64,000 nt of DNA from Rhizobiaceae bacterium (GTDB taxonomy: Bacteria > Pseudomonadota > Alphaproteobacteria > Rhizobiales > Rhizobiaceae): the NCBI GenBank assembly GCA_019635775.1, contig JAHBYU010000009.1, forward strand, positions 1 through 64,000, written 5' to 3'. Under the pieces are notes generated by a model that was not told where the DNA came from, ran no database searches, and was given only the letters and a program-made list of their open reading frames with translations. Below, in pieces: positions 19,091 to 27,196 of this stretch. Within the stretch, counting starts at the first letter, position 1; each line of letters begins with the position of its first letter. A program made the position numbers and the translations under genes.

Positions 19091-20527
19091 TCAGGCAGCG
19101 AGCAGCACGGCTGCGCTGAGGCTGGCCATGATGATGAGGGTGAGTATGAGGAGCAGCGGCGCCATGAATCGGAGCCAGCGCTCATAGGGAACGCGGCCGA
19201 TGGCGAGCGCGCCCATCACCACGGCAAATGTCGGGTTTATCAGGTTCACCAGGCCGTTGGCCGATTGATAGGCGGTGACGACGAGGTTGCGACCGACCCC
19301 TGCGAAGTCCGCCACGGGTGCCATGATCGGCATCGACAGAACGGCCAGCCCGGAGGAAGACGGTACGAAGAAGGAGAGTAGGACATTGATCCAGTAGATC
19401 ACGTTGATGAACGCGACCTCTCCGAGTCCCGCAACCGAGAGTTCAGCCCAGTGCAGGATCGTATCGGTTATCTTTCCGGCATCCATGATGACGACGATGC
19501 CGCGCGCGAGGCCAATGATCAGCGCCACACCCAGAAGGTCGCGCGCGCCGTTGACGAAGGCGTCGACGAATTTCTCCTCGCCGGGACGCGCGATCAGGCC
19601 AATGAGGATTGCCGAGGCCAGGAAAAGGCCGCTCATCTGGCCCATCCACCATCCGGCGCGCAGCACGCCCCAGATCATGACCACGAAGGTGAGTGCGAAC
19701 ACCGCAAGCACGACCTTGTGCAGGCCGGTAAATTCAAGTGCCTCGCCGCCATGTGCGGCAAGAAAATGCGCCTCGTTGTCCGCCTTGCGATCATAGACGA
19801 GGGAGCGGCTGGGGTCGATCCGGACGCGCTCTGCATAGCGCATGACATAGATGACGCAGGCGAGCCAGGAGAGCCCCAAAATGACGAAGCGCAGCACGAT
19901 TCCCTGGGTGAAGGGAATACCCGCAGCGTCGGACGCAATGACTGTGGCAAAGGCGTTGACCGTGGAGCCCAGCACGCCGACGCCCGCACCGAGCAGGATG
20001 ATCGCCACCGCAGTCACGGCATCGTACCGCGCCGCGATCATGATCGGGATCAGGAGCACATAGAAGGCAAGCGTCTCCTCAGCCATGCCGTACGTGGTGC
20101 CGCCGAAGGCGAACAGCGCCATCAGCACCGGGATCATCCACTTCTCGCGGCCCTTGAGTGACCTCATGGCACTGCTGATCCCGGAGTTGATTGCTCCGGT
20201 GGAGGCGACGACACCGATGAACCCGCCGATGATGAGCACGAAGAGCGCAACGTCGATGGCATTGGCCGCAATGGTCACGGGGTCGTAGAGCCCGCCGATC
20301 GGGGCCATGATGACGTCGAACACGCCCTGCGGGTTCGCCTCGCTCACGCTATATGTACCGGCAACTGGAACTTCGCGGTCCAGTGCGGGGTTTTGCACTC
20401 GTTGGTACTGGCCGGCTGGAATGATCCAGGTCAGCGCTGCGACGAGCACGATAAGTCCGAACAGAATGGTGTAGGCGGTTGGAAACCGCCATTTCCTTGC
20501 TTCGGTCGCCGACGATGCGATGCTCAT
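19091..20527 (-). CDS. YfcC-family membrane transporter, probable arginine/ornithine carrier
   Basis: 478 aa with about 12 membrane segments and the YfcC-family block TYGMAEETLAFYVLLIPIM. Members move basic amino acids or short carboxylates. Being first in the arcABC operon, it most likely replaces ArcD as arginine:ornithine antiporter; this is inferred from position. The ATG at 20527 follows AAGGGGGG. An FNR-type box lies 180 bp upstream, matching the known ANR/FNR control of arc operons in other proteobacteria. Confidence 0.87.
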   Translation of the reverse strand: MSIASSATEARKWRFPTAYTILFGLIVLVAALTWIIPAGQYQRVQNPALDREVPVAGTYSVSEANPQGVFDVIMAPIGGLYDPVTIAANAIDVALFVLIIGGFIGVVASTGAINSGISSAMRSLKGREKWMIPVLMALFAFGGTTYGMAEETLAFYVLLIPIMIAARYDAVTAVAIILLGAGVGVLGSTVNAFATVIASDAAGIPFTQGIVLRFVILGLSWLACVIYVMRYAERVRIDPSRSLVYDRKADNEAHFLAAHGGEALEFTGLHKVVLAVFALTFVVMIWGVLRAGWWMGQMSGLFLASAILIGLIARPGEEKFVDAFVNGARDLLGVALIIGLARGIVVIMDAGKITDTILHWAELSVAGLGEVAFINVIYWINVLLSFFVPSSSGLAVLSMPIMAPVADFAGVGRNLVVTAYQSANGLVNLINPTFAVVMGALAIGRVPYERWLRFMAPLLLILTLIIMASLSAAVLLAA

Positions 20528-20867
20528 GGTGCGCCCCCCTTCTTGCGTGTTGTCAGCGTCACCCTGGCTAGGCTGGGGAGGCGATCGCGTTTGAACCTGA
20601 GCGTGTCGGGAGTCCGCGGATGGTCACCCACGTCGTGCGCAGAGAAGGCAAACGCGGTCGCTCGAAGACCATATCGGTATCTTCTGGTCGAAGCGCCCGC
20701 CATTCCTTGATCGAAGTTAAGTTCGCCTGCCGCGCATCGGCCTATGCCGAGCCACACATCGATTGGACGCAATCGTGGATCTACACGGCAGCGGCACAAC
20801 GGATCCGGTCGACACATATGCATGGAATGCAGATGCGCGGCCGATCGCAGCAGCAAGGAGGCTCGAC
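20528..20867. other. Divergent promoter region with one FNR-type box
   Basis: Between yfcC (minus) and the DUF305 gene (plus). Apart from the box at 20707-20720 and the AAGGAGG ribosome site near 20860, nothing is recognised. Confidence 0.55.
20707..20720. promoter_or_regulatory. FNR/ANR-type box upstream of yfcC-arcABC
   Basis: TTGATCGAAGTTAA fits TTRAY-N4-RTYAA. It lies 180 bp upstream of yfcC and 148 bp upstream of the divergent DUF305 gene. The flanks CCTT and GTTC give it the orientation of the minus-strand boxes, so the arc operon is the likelier target. Confidence 0.7.
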
Positions 20868-21335
20868 ATGCAGCCCAGGATGAGAACGGTGCTGGCGCTT
20901 GCGCTGGTGTTCGCACCGGCAGCGGCGTTCGCCCAGAATGATGCGCACCATGACAACCGATCGGGGGGCGAACAGCCTCCCTCAGCAACCCTGAGCGTGC
21001 CGCAACAATGCGCGCCGATGATGGAGATGATGGACGGCATGATGGGCGACCACATGTCGGCCTGCCTGGCATCGCTGCCGCAAGCCTCGCAGGCCTACAT
21101 GCGCGCCATGATGGGCATGCACGCACCGATGATGGAAGCGATGCAGTCGACGGATCCGGATGTCGCATTTGTCAAAGGGATGATCCCGCACCATCAGGCA
21201 GCCATCGATATGGCCCGGGCCGTTCTTGAGCTTGGGTCCGACCAGCAGAGCAAAGCTTGGGCGCAGAAGATTATCGCGGCGCAGCAGACGGAAATCGATG
21301 ACATGCGTCAGTGGCTGCGGCACCGCGGCGAATAG
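20868..21335 (+). CDS. DUF305 family exported protein, Met/His-rich
   Basis: 155 aa with a signal peptide (MRTVLALALVFAPAAAFAQ). A Met-rich stretch (MMEMMDGMMGDHM) precedes the DUF305 core with MIPHHQAAIDMA. The paired HH and Met clusters suggest periplasmic copper binding; DUF305 genes are common beside copper ATPases. The ATG at 20868 has a very good AAGGAGG site seven bases upstream, which excludes the longer frame from 20763. It is one of three DUF305 genes in the window. Confidence 0.85.
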   Translation: MQPRMRTVLALALVFAPAAAFAQNDAHHDNRSGGEQPPSATLSVPQQCAPMMEMMDGMMGDHMSACLASLPQASQAYMRAMMGMHAPMMEAMQSTDPDVAFVKGMIPHHQAAIDMARAVLELGSDQQSKAWAQKIIAAQQTEIDDMRQWLRHRGE

Positions 21336-21411
21336 ATATGGAACTGATCCTGGCATCAAACCCCGGAAGGGTCGCGGAGCCTCACGGATGTTCGTTGTCG
21401 GAGTAGATCAC

Positions 21412-21879
21412 ATGGCGGTACGGGCATGGCTGCGTAGCTCTGGTGTGCTGATCGCGATGATGCTCGCGGCCGGCACCGCAATGGCAAACGATGGCTATCA
21501 GAAAGCGGGCGGCCTTGCCGTTTACCTTGGCATCGTCCCGGTCCCTGTCGTCCGGGGTCATCCGACGGGTCACCCGGAAAGCACAATGCACGGCGGGCCT
21601 GGAACCGCGCGGCATCAGCAACACCTCGTCGTCGCCGTTTTCGACGAGCAGACGGGCGCACGCGTGGAGAACGCGAGCGTGTCCGCAACGATCAGCGGCC
21701 TGGGTCACGTTGGCCAGCAAACCATCCAGCTCGAGCCTATGAAGATCGAAAACACGATCACCTACGGTGGTTTTGTCACCCTCTCGGGAAACGATCGCTA
21801 CGCCATCGCCGTCGAGATCACTGTTCCGGGACGTTCGCGGCCGATCTCGGTGACATTCTCCAGTGATCACGTCCAATAA
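21412..21879 (+). CDS. Hypothetical periplasmic beta-rich protein
   Basis: 155 aa; no family recognised with certainty. The signal peptide MAVRAWLRSSGVLIAMMLAA ends near AMAND. The rest is a soluble domain with VVAVFDEQTGARVENASVSA and later strands (ITYGGFVTLSGNDRYAIAVE) resembling FixH/YtkA-like Ig folds. Several His and Met residues (HPTGHPESTMHGG, RHQQH) may bind metal. The ATG at 21412 has GGAG eight bases upstream; an ATG at 21388 is the alternative. It follows the DUF305 gene by 76 bp and may be co-transcribed. Confidence 0.65.
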   Translation: MAVRAWLRSSGVLIAMMLAAGTAMANDGYQKAGGLAVYLGIVPVPVVRGHPTGHPESTMHGGPGTARHQQHLVVAVFDEQTGARVENASVSATISGLGHVGQQTIQLEPMKIENTITYGGFVTLSGNDRYAIAVEITVPGRSRPISVTFSSDHVQ

Positions 21880-22081
21880 AGCGACAAACAGGCGTCAGGC
21901 CTTTGCTGCAGCAACGCCCATTTCAATCTGTTCGAATTCGGATCGGAAAGTGTGGCAAAGGTAACAATTTGCCGTTCTCCTGCGAATGACACATCGAACC
22001 CTCGTGCGGCGGCCCTTCATCTGAACCACCCGCCCTAGAGTATCAGCCGGCGATGGGCGCGGCTTTCAGTGGAAACTGACG

Positions 22082-22759
22082 ATGACGCGGCGGCGACTAC
22101 GAACGGAAGATCTGATCGACAGGCTTGCGGCGGATATCAGGCCGCGACACGTTGAAAGCCGAATCCGGACCCGCCGGCTCTGGGTGGTCGTCATCCTTGC
22201 GATCGTGGTGCCGGCGCTCCTCTTGGCGCGGCCGCTTCGTGCCGATCTCGCCACTCGATTGGCGGACGGTATGTTTGTCACCTCAGTTGCGACCTCGGCG
22301 ATGATCTTTGTCACCGGTGTGCTGGCGCTTTTGATCGTGCGCATTTCACCGCTATCCCGGTCCTGGCTCCTCCTGCCCCTGATCGTCCTGGGGCTCTGGC
22401 TCGTGTCGGAATTTACCAGCATCGCCCTCGACGTCTCCCGGGAGGGTTGGCGTGCTTTCGCCTTCGAGACGAGTCCACAATGCCCGCTCGTTATCGGGAT
22501 CGTCGGAATTCCGATCTTCTTCGCGATGCTTGGCCTCGGCGGGATCGGCCTGATCCTGTGGAGGGGGCCGACCATCACGGTCGCCGCTCTGTCAGCCTTT
22601 TCCCTGCCTGCAACCATGCTCAATCTGTTTCATGGCCTGGACACCGGCGCGATGGTCCTGCTTTGGCATTTCGGCGCGATCGCAATCTTCTCCATGACAG
22701 CGGCCTTTTTGCTCAATCGGCGTATTCCTCGCATTGTGTGTGACTGGCTCGCGTTATGA
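22082..22759 (+). CDS. NrsF-like (DUF1109) membrane anti-sigma factor
   Basis: 225 aa with six membrane segments after a short cytoplasmic N-terminus (TEDLIDRLAADIRP), the layout of DUF1109/NrsF. In Caulobacter, NrsF holds an ECF sigma factor at the membrane and senses metal or redox through conserved cysteines. Cysteines here are in SPQCPLV (about residue 133) and near the C-terminus (RIVCDW). The LLWHF block near the fifth segment is family-typical. NrsF genes usually adjoin their sigma gene. Here the only ECF gene is 6.3 kb away on the other strand, so pairing is an inference. Confidence 0.75.
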   Translation: MTRRRLRTEDLIDRLAADIRPRHVESRIRTRRLWVVVILAIVVPALLLARPLRADLATRLADGMFVTSVATSAMIFVTGVLALLIVRISPLSRSWLLLPLIVLGLWLVSEFTSIALDVSREGWRAFAFETSPQCPLVIGIVGIPIFFAMLGLGGIGLILWRGPTITVAALSAFSLPATMLNLFHGLDTGAMVLLWHFGAIAIFSMTAAFLLNRRIPRIVCDWLAL

Positions 22760-22834
22760 TCAGCGAAGCGCGCGACAAAAGATGAACTGGATCAAGGGGG
22801 CACAAGCAGCCGTTTACGGCGAGGCAATGGCTTT

Positions 22835-24109
22835 TCAGCCGACCGCCACGCATGAGTGTTCCTGTGCCGACTCACATTCCGGCTGTGTGGTACTGACCGC
22901 CTGCAAGCGACGCTCTTCCCGCTCGATATAACCCCGCGTCAGCGGGACGGCGTCCTGTCGCCTGGCGATCTGGATCTGGAACACCATCATCCCCTGATAG
23001 CGGAAAGCGAGTTCCGAGACGCCGAGATAATACTCCCACAAGCGCGCAAAGCGCTCATCGAAGAGATCGACCGCCTCAGTGCGGCGGGCGAGAAATCGCT
23101 CGCGCCAATGTCTGAGCGTTTCGGCATAGTGAAGGCGCAGGATCTCGACATCGGTGACCACGAGCCCCGCCCGCTCGATCGCCGGCAGGACCTCGGAAAG
23201 AGCCGGTATGTATCCGCCCGGGAAAATGTATCTGGCGATCCACGGGTTGGTGAAACCCGGCGGATCGGAGCGGCCGATCGAGTGCAGCACGAAAATGCCT
23301 TCATCATCGAGCAGATCGCGGCATTTTCGGAAGAACTCATCGTAGTGATTGACGCCGACATGTTCGAACATACCCACTGACACGATTCGGTCGAAACGTT
23401 CGTTCACGTCCCTGTAGTCCTGCGATCGGAATTCCAGACGCGCCGGATCTGAAGCCGCCGCTGCCCGCCCCCTGGCAAATTCGAGTTGTTCGCTCGAAAG
23501 CGTGATCCCGGTGACATGGGCGTCGAAAGCCTCAGCCAGGTAGAGCGCCAGACCGCCCCAGCCGCAGCCGATGTCGAGCACGCGCGCATGACGACCAGGC
23601 AGGAGCTTCGCGGCAATGTGGCGCTTCTTGGCCTGCTGCGCCTCATCCAAAGACATGTCTGCTCTTTCGAAATAGGCGCAGCTGTACTGCATGTCCTCAT
23701 CGAGGAAGAGTTTGTAGAGCTTGCTGCTGAGATCGTAGTGATGAGCAACGTTTCGCCTGGATTTCTGACGGCCGTTTTTCTGCACCCGCCGCCGGAGAGC
23801 AAAACGCAAGCGGGAGAGTATCTTTGTCGTGATCGGCGCCGCGTCGTTCTGCTCCTGGGACAGAAGCAGCTCGAGCAACTCCGTGATGGTGCCCTGTTCG
23901 ATGATAAGGTCGCCGTCGACGAAGGCTTCGCCAAGCCGCAACTCGGGATCGAGCAGAACCCGACGCTGCGCCGCGGCAGTTCTGAACCGCACTGCCACCG
24001 CCGGACCGGCCCCGTCACCGAAGCTCCTGGTGACCCCGTTGGCGGTTGTTATCGTGAGAGTTCCGGTTTTGACAAAGCGACGAAGGGTTTTGAAAACAAG
24101 GGCATCCAT
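22835..24109 (-). CDS. cfa: Cyclopropane-fatty-acyl-phospholipid synthase
   Basis: Methylates unsaturated acyl chains of membrane lipids using S-adenosylmethionine. The SAM-binding block VLDIGCGWGGLALYLA (about 196-211), the substrate block AHHYDLSSKLYKLFLDEDMQYSCAYF and the C-terminal YIFPGGYIP are all present. At 424 aa it is slightly longer than E. coli Cfa. The C-terminus ends with an odd Cys/His tail (PECESAQEHSCVAVG). A box with one mismatch to the FNR pattern lies 65 bp upstream. Cyclopropane formation is a known stress and stationary-phase membrane change. Confidence 0.92.
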   Translation of the reverse strand: MDALVFKTLRRFVKTGTLTITTANGVTRSFGDGAGPAVAVRFRTAAAQRRVLLDPELRLGEAFVDGDLIIEQGTITELLELLLSQEQNDAAPITTKILSRLRFALRRRVQKNGRQKSRRNVAHHYDLSSKLYKLFLDEDMQYSCAYFERADMSLDEAQQAKKRHIAAKLLPGRHARVLDIGCGWGGLALYLAEAFDAHVTGITLSSEQLEFARGRAAAASDPARLEFRSQDYRDVNERFDRIVSVGMFEHVGVNHYDEFFRKCRDLLDDEGIFVLHSIGRSDPPGFTNPWIARYIFPGGYIPALSEVLPAIERAGLVVTDVEILRLHYAETLRHWRERFLARRTEAVDLFDERFARLWEYYLGVSELAFRYQGMMVFQIQIARRQDAVPLTRGYIEREERRLQAVSTTQPECESAQEHSCVAVG

Positions 24110-24173
24110 GACGGGGCTTTCCAGTCAACGTTGGTATATCCCGACTAGAAAGCGTGCGATCCCGCCGCAGACT

Positions 24174-24187
24174 TTAACGTGGGTTGA
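24174..24187. promoter_or_regulatory. Weak FNR-type box upstream of cfa
   Basis: On the minus strand this reads TCAACCCACGTTAA, one mismatch (second base) from TTRAY-N4-RTYAA. It is followed by AG, as at the other minus-strand boxes. It lies 65 bp upstream of cfa. Confidence 0.4.
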
Positions 24188-24246
24188 AAAGGGTGAGCGG
24201 GAAAAGCCATGATCGATGAAAGACGAACAGTCGCCCGCCATCTTGA

Positions 24247-24903
24247 TCACCCGCTCGCTTTGGCGCGTCGCGCCGACAGGCGGGGAATGAATGCCGGCAC
24301 TTCCCGCATATAGCGCGCATAGGCGTCGCCGAATTCGGCGAGCGACTCGCGTTCTTCGTGTTTGGAAAGGCGCCAATACATGAAGACCAGAATGGGGAAC
24401 ATCGCGAGCGTGAGCAGGGTTGGCCACTGCAGCAGGAAGCCGAACATGACCAGAACGAAGCCGACATATTGTGGATGCCGAACCCAGGAATACACCCCCG
24501 AGGTGGCGAGCGCGCGCTTGCGTTGCGCTTCGTAGAGCATCTTCCACCCGGCCGAGATGAGGACAAAGCCGCCGCCGATGAAGACGAAACTCAGCAGGTG
24601 GAACGGACCGAAATGGGGATTGGCGCGCCAGCCGAACAGCTCCTCGAGCAGGTGACCTGCGTCATGGGAGAACCAGTCGACGCCGGGATAGCGGGACTGC
24701 AACCAGCCGGAGAGCAGGTAGATCGTCAGGGGAAAACCGTACATTTCCGTGAACAGCGCCACGATGAAAGCACTGAAGGCGCCGAAGGACCGCCAGTCCC
24801 GCGGCGTCGACGGCTTGAAGAAGCTGAACGCGAAGAAGATGAAGACGATCGAGTTGAGAATGACGAGGGACCACAGGCCGTACGCGGGAATGTCGTCTTG
24901 CAT
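24247..24903 (-). CDS. ICMT-like membrane methyltransferase (isoprenylcysteine/phospholipid methyltransferase family)
   Basis: 218 aa with about five membrane segments. The C-terminal SAM-binding signature of the PEMT/ICMT family is present: GVYSWVRHPQYVGF near residue 140, then KHEERESLAEFGDAYARYMREVPAFIP. A block TEMYGFPLTIYLL is shared nearly unchanged with the paralogue at 38185. The methyl acceptor is unknown; bacterial members may act on lipids, amines or thiols. It lies 21 bp downstream of the DUF2933 gene, and an FNR-type box upstream of that gene probably controls both. Confidence 0.82.
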   Translation of the reverse strand: MQDDIPAYGLWSLVILNSIVFIFFAFSFFKPSTPRDWRSFGAFSAFIVALFTEMYGFPLTIYLLSGWLQSRYPGVDWFSHDAGHLLEELFGWRANPHFGPFHLLSFVFIGGGFVLISAGWKMLYEAQRKRALATSGVYSWVRHPQYVGFVLVMFGFLLQWPTLLTLAMFPILVFMYWRLSKHEERESLAEFGDAYARYMREVPAFIPRLSARRAKASG

Positions 24904-24924
24904 GGCGCGCTCCTAGATGGAATT

Positions 24925-25200
24925 TCAGTGCTGATGCGGCGACTGCTGTCGCGCGGACGAGCGGTCGTTGTCGCCGCCGCCATGCCCACTATGTCCGCCA
25001 TGCTTGCCGTGCATGAAGACATGCAGGAGAGGGCACGCAAGGATCAGCAGCCAGGGCAGCCAGCCGAGCAAGTGCGCGCGGTGTTCCGTGAGGAGATAGA
25101 ATCCCGCGATTGCGAGGAAGCCGTAAAGGGCGATGTTGGCGGCGCTGAACCGCCGCCCCGGGTTCTCGTCTTTATGCAAGTGGTCTTGGTTTGTTTCCAT
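24925..25200 (-). CDS. DUF2933 family small membrane protein
   Basis: 91 aa. Two hydrophobic stretches (ALYGFLAIAGFYLLTEH and LLGWLPWLLILACPLLHVFM) are followed by a His-rich tail (HGKHGGHSGHGGGDN). The pattern matches DUF2933, often found beside ICMT-like and copper genes. The His tail suggests metal binding; no biochemical function is known to me. First gene of the pair with the ICMT-like gene, 123 bp downstream of an FNR-type box. Confidence 0.82.
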   Translation of the reverse strand: METNQDHLHKDENPGRRFSAANIALYGFLAIAGFYLLTEHRAHLLGWLPWLLILACPLLHVFMHGKHGGHSGHGGGDNDRSSARQQSPHQH

Positions 25201-25322
25201 GGTGCTTCATCCGACAGTTTGAACACGTCGATTACTCCGCGATGCCGGTCGAATGTTGAGGCCAGTCCGCAGGAAGGTGCTCTTCTTAGCCCGGATGATG
25301 CTGTGACAGATGTCTGGAATCT

Positions 25323-25336
25323 TTGACGTGAGTTAA
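25323..25336. promoter_or_regulatory. FNR-type box upstream of DUF2933/ICMT pair
   Basis: TTGACGTGAGTTAA fits TTRAY-N4-RTYAA. It lies 123 bp upstream of the DUF2933 start and 20 bp from the left end of the IS3 element, which left it intact. Confidence 0.6.
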
Positions 25337-25356
25337 GTTTCAGATTGCTTTCCGGC

Positions 25357-25383
25357 TGTAGTGCCCCCCGTTTCACCGGACAG
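25357..25383 (+). repeat. IS3 left terminal inverted repeat
   Basis: Starts TG and contains TGCCCCCCGTTTC, then ACCGGACA. It pairs with 26648-26674 with a few mismatches and a one-base length difference. Confidence 0.85.
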
Positions 25384-25387
25384 CCGG

Positions 25388-26215
25388 CTACTGGGTTTGG
25401 GCTCTGATGAACTCCCTTGGGGAGCGCATCCTGAGCGCTGAGTGAGGATGGATTTCGTTGTAGTCTTCAATCCATCCGGCGATCTGCCGGAGCGCGGATG
25501 GTGCGTCCGGCAAGGGTGATATGCGCAGGTAGTCGCGCTTGAAGGTTTTGACGAAGGCCTCTGACATGCCGTTCGACTCCGGGCTCTTCACCGGGGTGAA
25601 GCAGGGCACGAGGTTCAGGGCGGTCGCAAAGTCGCGTGTCTCCCTGGCGGTGTAGGGGCTGCCATTGTCGGAGAGATGCTCGACCGGATGCGGCGCACGG
25701 ACGGAGCCGAAGCGCTTCTCGACGGCGTCCAGCATCATGTCGCGCACGTCCGAGCCGCTGATACCGGCGCCGCTCACCGCGGTCCAGGCGATGATCTCGC
25801 GATCGAAGGCGTCGATGATGAAGGCCATGCGAATGATCTCGCCGTTCCAGCAGGCGAACTCCAGCCCATCAGAACACCAGCGCAGGTTGGAGCGCATGAC
25901 CATCACCTTGCCGTCATGGACACGGCCCTCGCGCCGTCCGGTATGGGGATCGAGAAGCAGGGATGCCTGCTGCATGATCCGATGCACCCGCTTGCGGTTG
26001 ACGATGGGCATGCCCATTCCCGCCAGCTCCCGGTTCACCAGAGCCGTGATGCGGCGGTAGCCATAGGTCGGCCGCGCATCGACATGGCGACGAATGAGCG
26101 GCAGCAAGCCCTCGTCGTCAGCCTTGCGGTAGGCGCCGCGCGGCCTGGTCCTGCCCCCGTGCCGATCGATGAGGTTGGAGCGCGCCACGCCGAGCGCCTC
26201 GGCGACACGCTTCAC
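25388..26215 (-). CDS. IS3-family transposase OrfB (DDE integrase core)
   Basis: 275 aa. The integrase-core catalytic residues lie in WCSDGLEFACWNG (D), HLSDNGSPYTA (D) and SPESNGMSEAFVKTFKRDY (E). An N-terminal HTH_21-like block (RPTYGYRRITALVNREL) is typical. The start overlaps the OrfA stop by ATGA, so it can be made by translational coupling; a ribosomal frameshift fusion is also common in this family. Confidence 0.92.
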   Translation of the reverse strand: MKRVAEALGVARSNLIDRHGGRTRPRGAYRKADDEGLLPLIRRHVDARPTYGYRRITALVNRELAGMGMPIVNRKRVHRIMQQASLLLDPHTGRREGRVHDGKVMVMRSNLRWCSDGLEFACWNGEIIRMAFIIDAFDREIIAWTAVSGAGISGSDVRDMMLDAVEKRFGSVRAPHPVEHLSDNGSPYTARETRDFATALNLVPCFTPVKSPESNGMSEAFVKTFKRDYLRISPLPDAPSALRQIAGWIEDYNEIHPHSALRMRSPREFIRAQTQ

Positions 26216-26601
26216 CGGGAACCTCCCTTCGGCAACGACAGCGGCCGCAAGGTCGGTTTTTTTGTCTGCGATTTGGCGAGCGCCTCGCGGAGGATCTCGT
26301 TCTCCATCGTCTTGCGGCCGAGCAGCCGCTCCAGGTCACGCACACGCTCTTCGAGCCGGCGCACTTCCGAACTGCCGACAACGGGTTCGTCCGAATCCAC
26401 GGCTGCCGCACCTCCCTCGCTCAACAGGCGGCGCCAACGATACAGAAGATTGGGCGCCACGCCGCTGCGCCTCGCAACCGACGACACCGTCTCGCCCGGC
26501 TCGAAACTCTCCTCGATGATCCGCAGCTTCGCCTCCGTCGACCAATGCCGCCGGCGGGCCGTGCCCGTGATCACCTCGATGCGCTGATAGTCCTCCGACA
26601 T
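26212..26601 (-). CDS. IS3-family transposase OrfA (HTH protein)
   Basis: 129 aa. The N-terminal HTH (HWSTEAKLRIIEESFEPGET, then VSSVARRSGVAPNLLYRWRR) binds the element ends. A C-terminal coiled coil with a leucine zipper (RRLEERVRDLERLLGRKTME) mediates association with OrfB. Full length. Confidence 0.9.
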   Translation of the reverse strand: MSEDYQRIEVITGTARRRHWSTEAKLRIIEESFEPGETVSSVARRSGVAPNLLYRWRRLLSEGGAAAVDSDEPVVGSSEVRRLEERVRDLERLLGRKTMENEILREALAKSQTKKPTLRPLSLPKGGSR

Positions 26602-26647
26602 AAGCCTGTCCTCAAGGATATCCTTGAGCCTTCCTGCTTACGCCAGG

Positions 26648-26674
26648 TGTCCGGTCGAAACGGGGGGCAGTTCA
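26648..26674 (-). repeat. IS3 right terminal inverted repeat
   Basis: Inward reading starts TGAACTGCCCCCCGTTTC and continues GACCGGACA. It ends directly before the CCGGC target copy. Confidence 0.85.
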
Positions 26675-26789
26675 CCGGCGAACCAGGCGATGCCTCGTTT
26701 CCGAAAGCCAGTCGGGTGCTCTTCCCTCTGGCCATTGGCTTGCCGCCCTGGCGCAGAATTCACCCCCATATGCCAAGCTGAAACTCAAA

Positions 26790-27143
26790 TTAAGCTGGAG
26801 GCAAGTCTTCGAACCCGCAGACCAACGTACCGATCGAGCGAGCGCATGATCCGATCCGAACATCAATACCTTGCATTCGAAGGCGATTCCGCTCTGAGTC
26901 CGCGATAAAGCCGCATACGAGATGAGTAGCTCCGCTTCCGACGATCAGGTCGTAGGTGGCCTCGGTCGTGCGTTGCGGGTTCCGCCGAAAATCACGAGCG
27001 CGAGTGGCGGGGTCGATCAGCAGCAGTCCCTCGGATTTCGCGAAGAAGGGGCTGAGCATGGTTCTTCTGCGCGTGCGCACGATGAGCACGCCGATGATGC
27101 GTTTTCGATCTGCCGGCACAGAGGCTATCGATGACATTTCCAT
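26790..27143 (-). CDS. NifX/NifB-C-like dinitrogenase iron-molybdenum cofactor domain protein
   Basis: 117 aa single-domain protein. The family pattern is visible as IGVLIVRTRRRTMLSPFFAK near residue 16, then LIVGSGATHLVCGFI near 65 and GIDVRIGSCARSI near 92. Such stand-alone domains bind Fe-S or Fe-Mo clusters or small metal ligands. No nitrogenase gene is present here, so a nitrogen-fixation role is not supported. The start at 27143 or 27137 is uncertain. An FNR-type box lies 54 bp upstream. Confidence 0.7.
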   Translation of the reverse strand: MEMSSIASVPADRKRIIGVLIVRTRRRTMLSPFFAKSEGLLLIDPATRARDFRRNPQRTTEATYDLIVGSGATHLVCGFIADSERNRLRMQGIDVRIGSCARSIGTLVCGFEDLPPA

Positions 27144-27196
27144 CCCGCGGGAGGATTCTGTGACGATGAGAGAACCATCATTTTGCCGCTCGCTCT

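Larger units (their letters stand above)
25357..26674 (-). mobile_element. IS3-family insertion sequence, complete, with target duplication
   Basis: 1318 bp. The terminal inverted repeats begin TGTAGTGCCCCCCGTTTC at the left and TGAACTGCCCCCCGTTTC at the right (read inward). Both continue into a shared CCGGACA. A perfect 5-bp direct repeat CCGGC flanks the element (25352-25356 and 26675-26679). It holds an intact OrfA/OrfB pair on the minus strand. Ends, genes and target duplication are all intact, so the insertion looks recent. Confidence 0.9.

Noticed and set aside
17888-19381. 497-codon plus-strand frame opposite arcA/yfcC
   Set aside because: It spans two convincing minus-strand genes and has no domain.
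22785-22798. Possible FNR box ATGAACTGGATCAA
   Set aside because: Only the right half-site fits; it lies downstream of the nrsF-like gene with no target start.
26212-26215. Ribosomal frameshift needed for IS3 OrfAB
   Set aside because: The frames overlap by ATGA, so coupling is sufficient; no slippery A-tract was seen at the junction.
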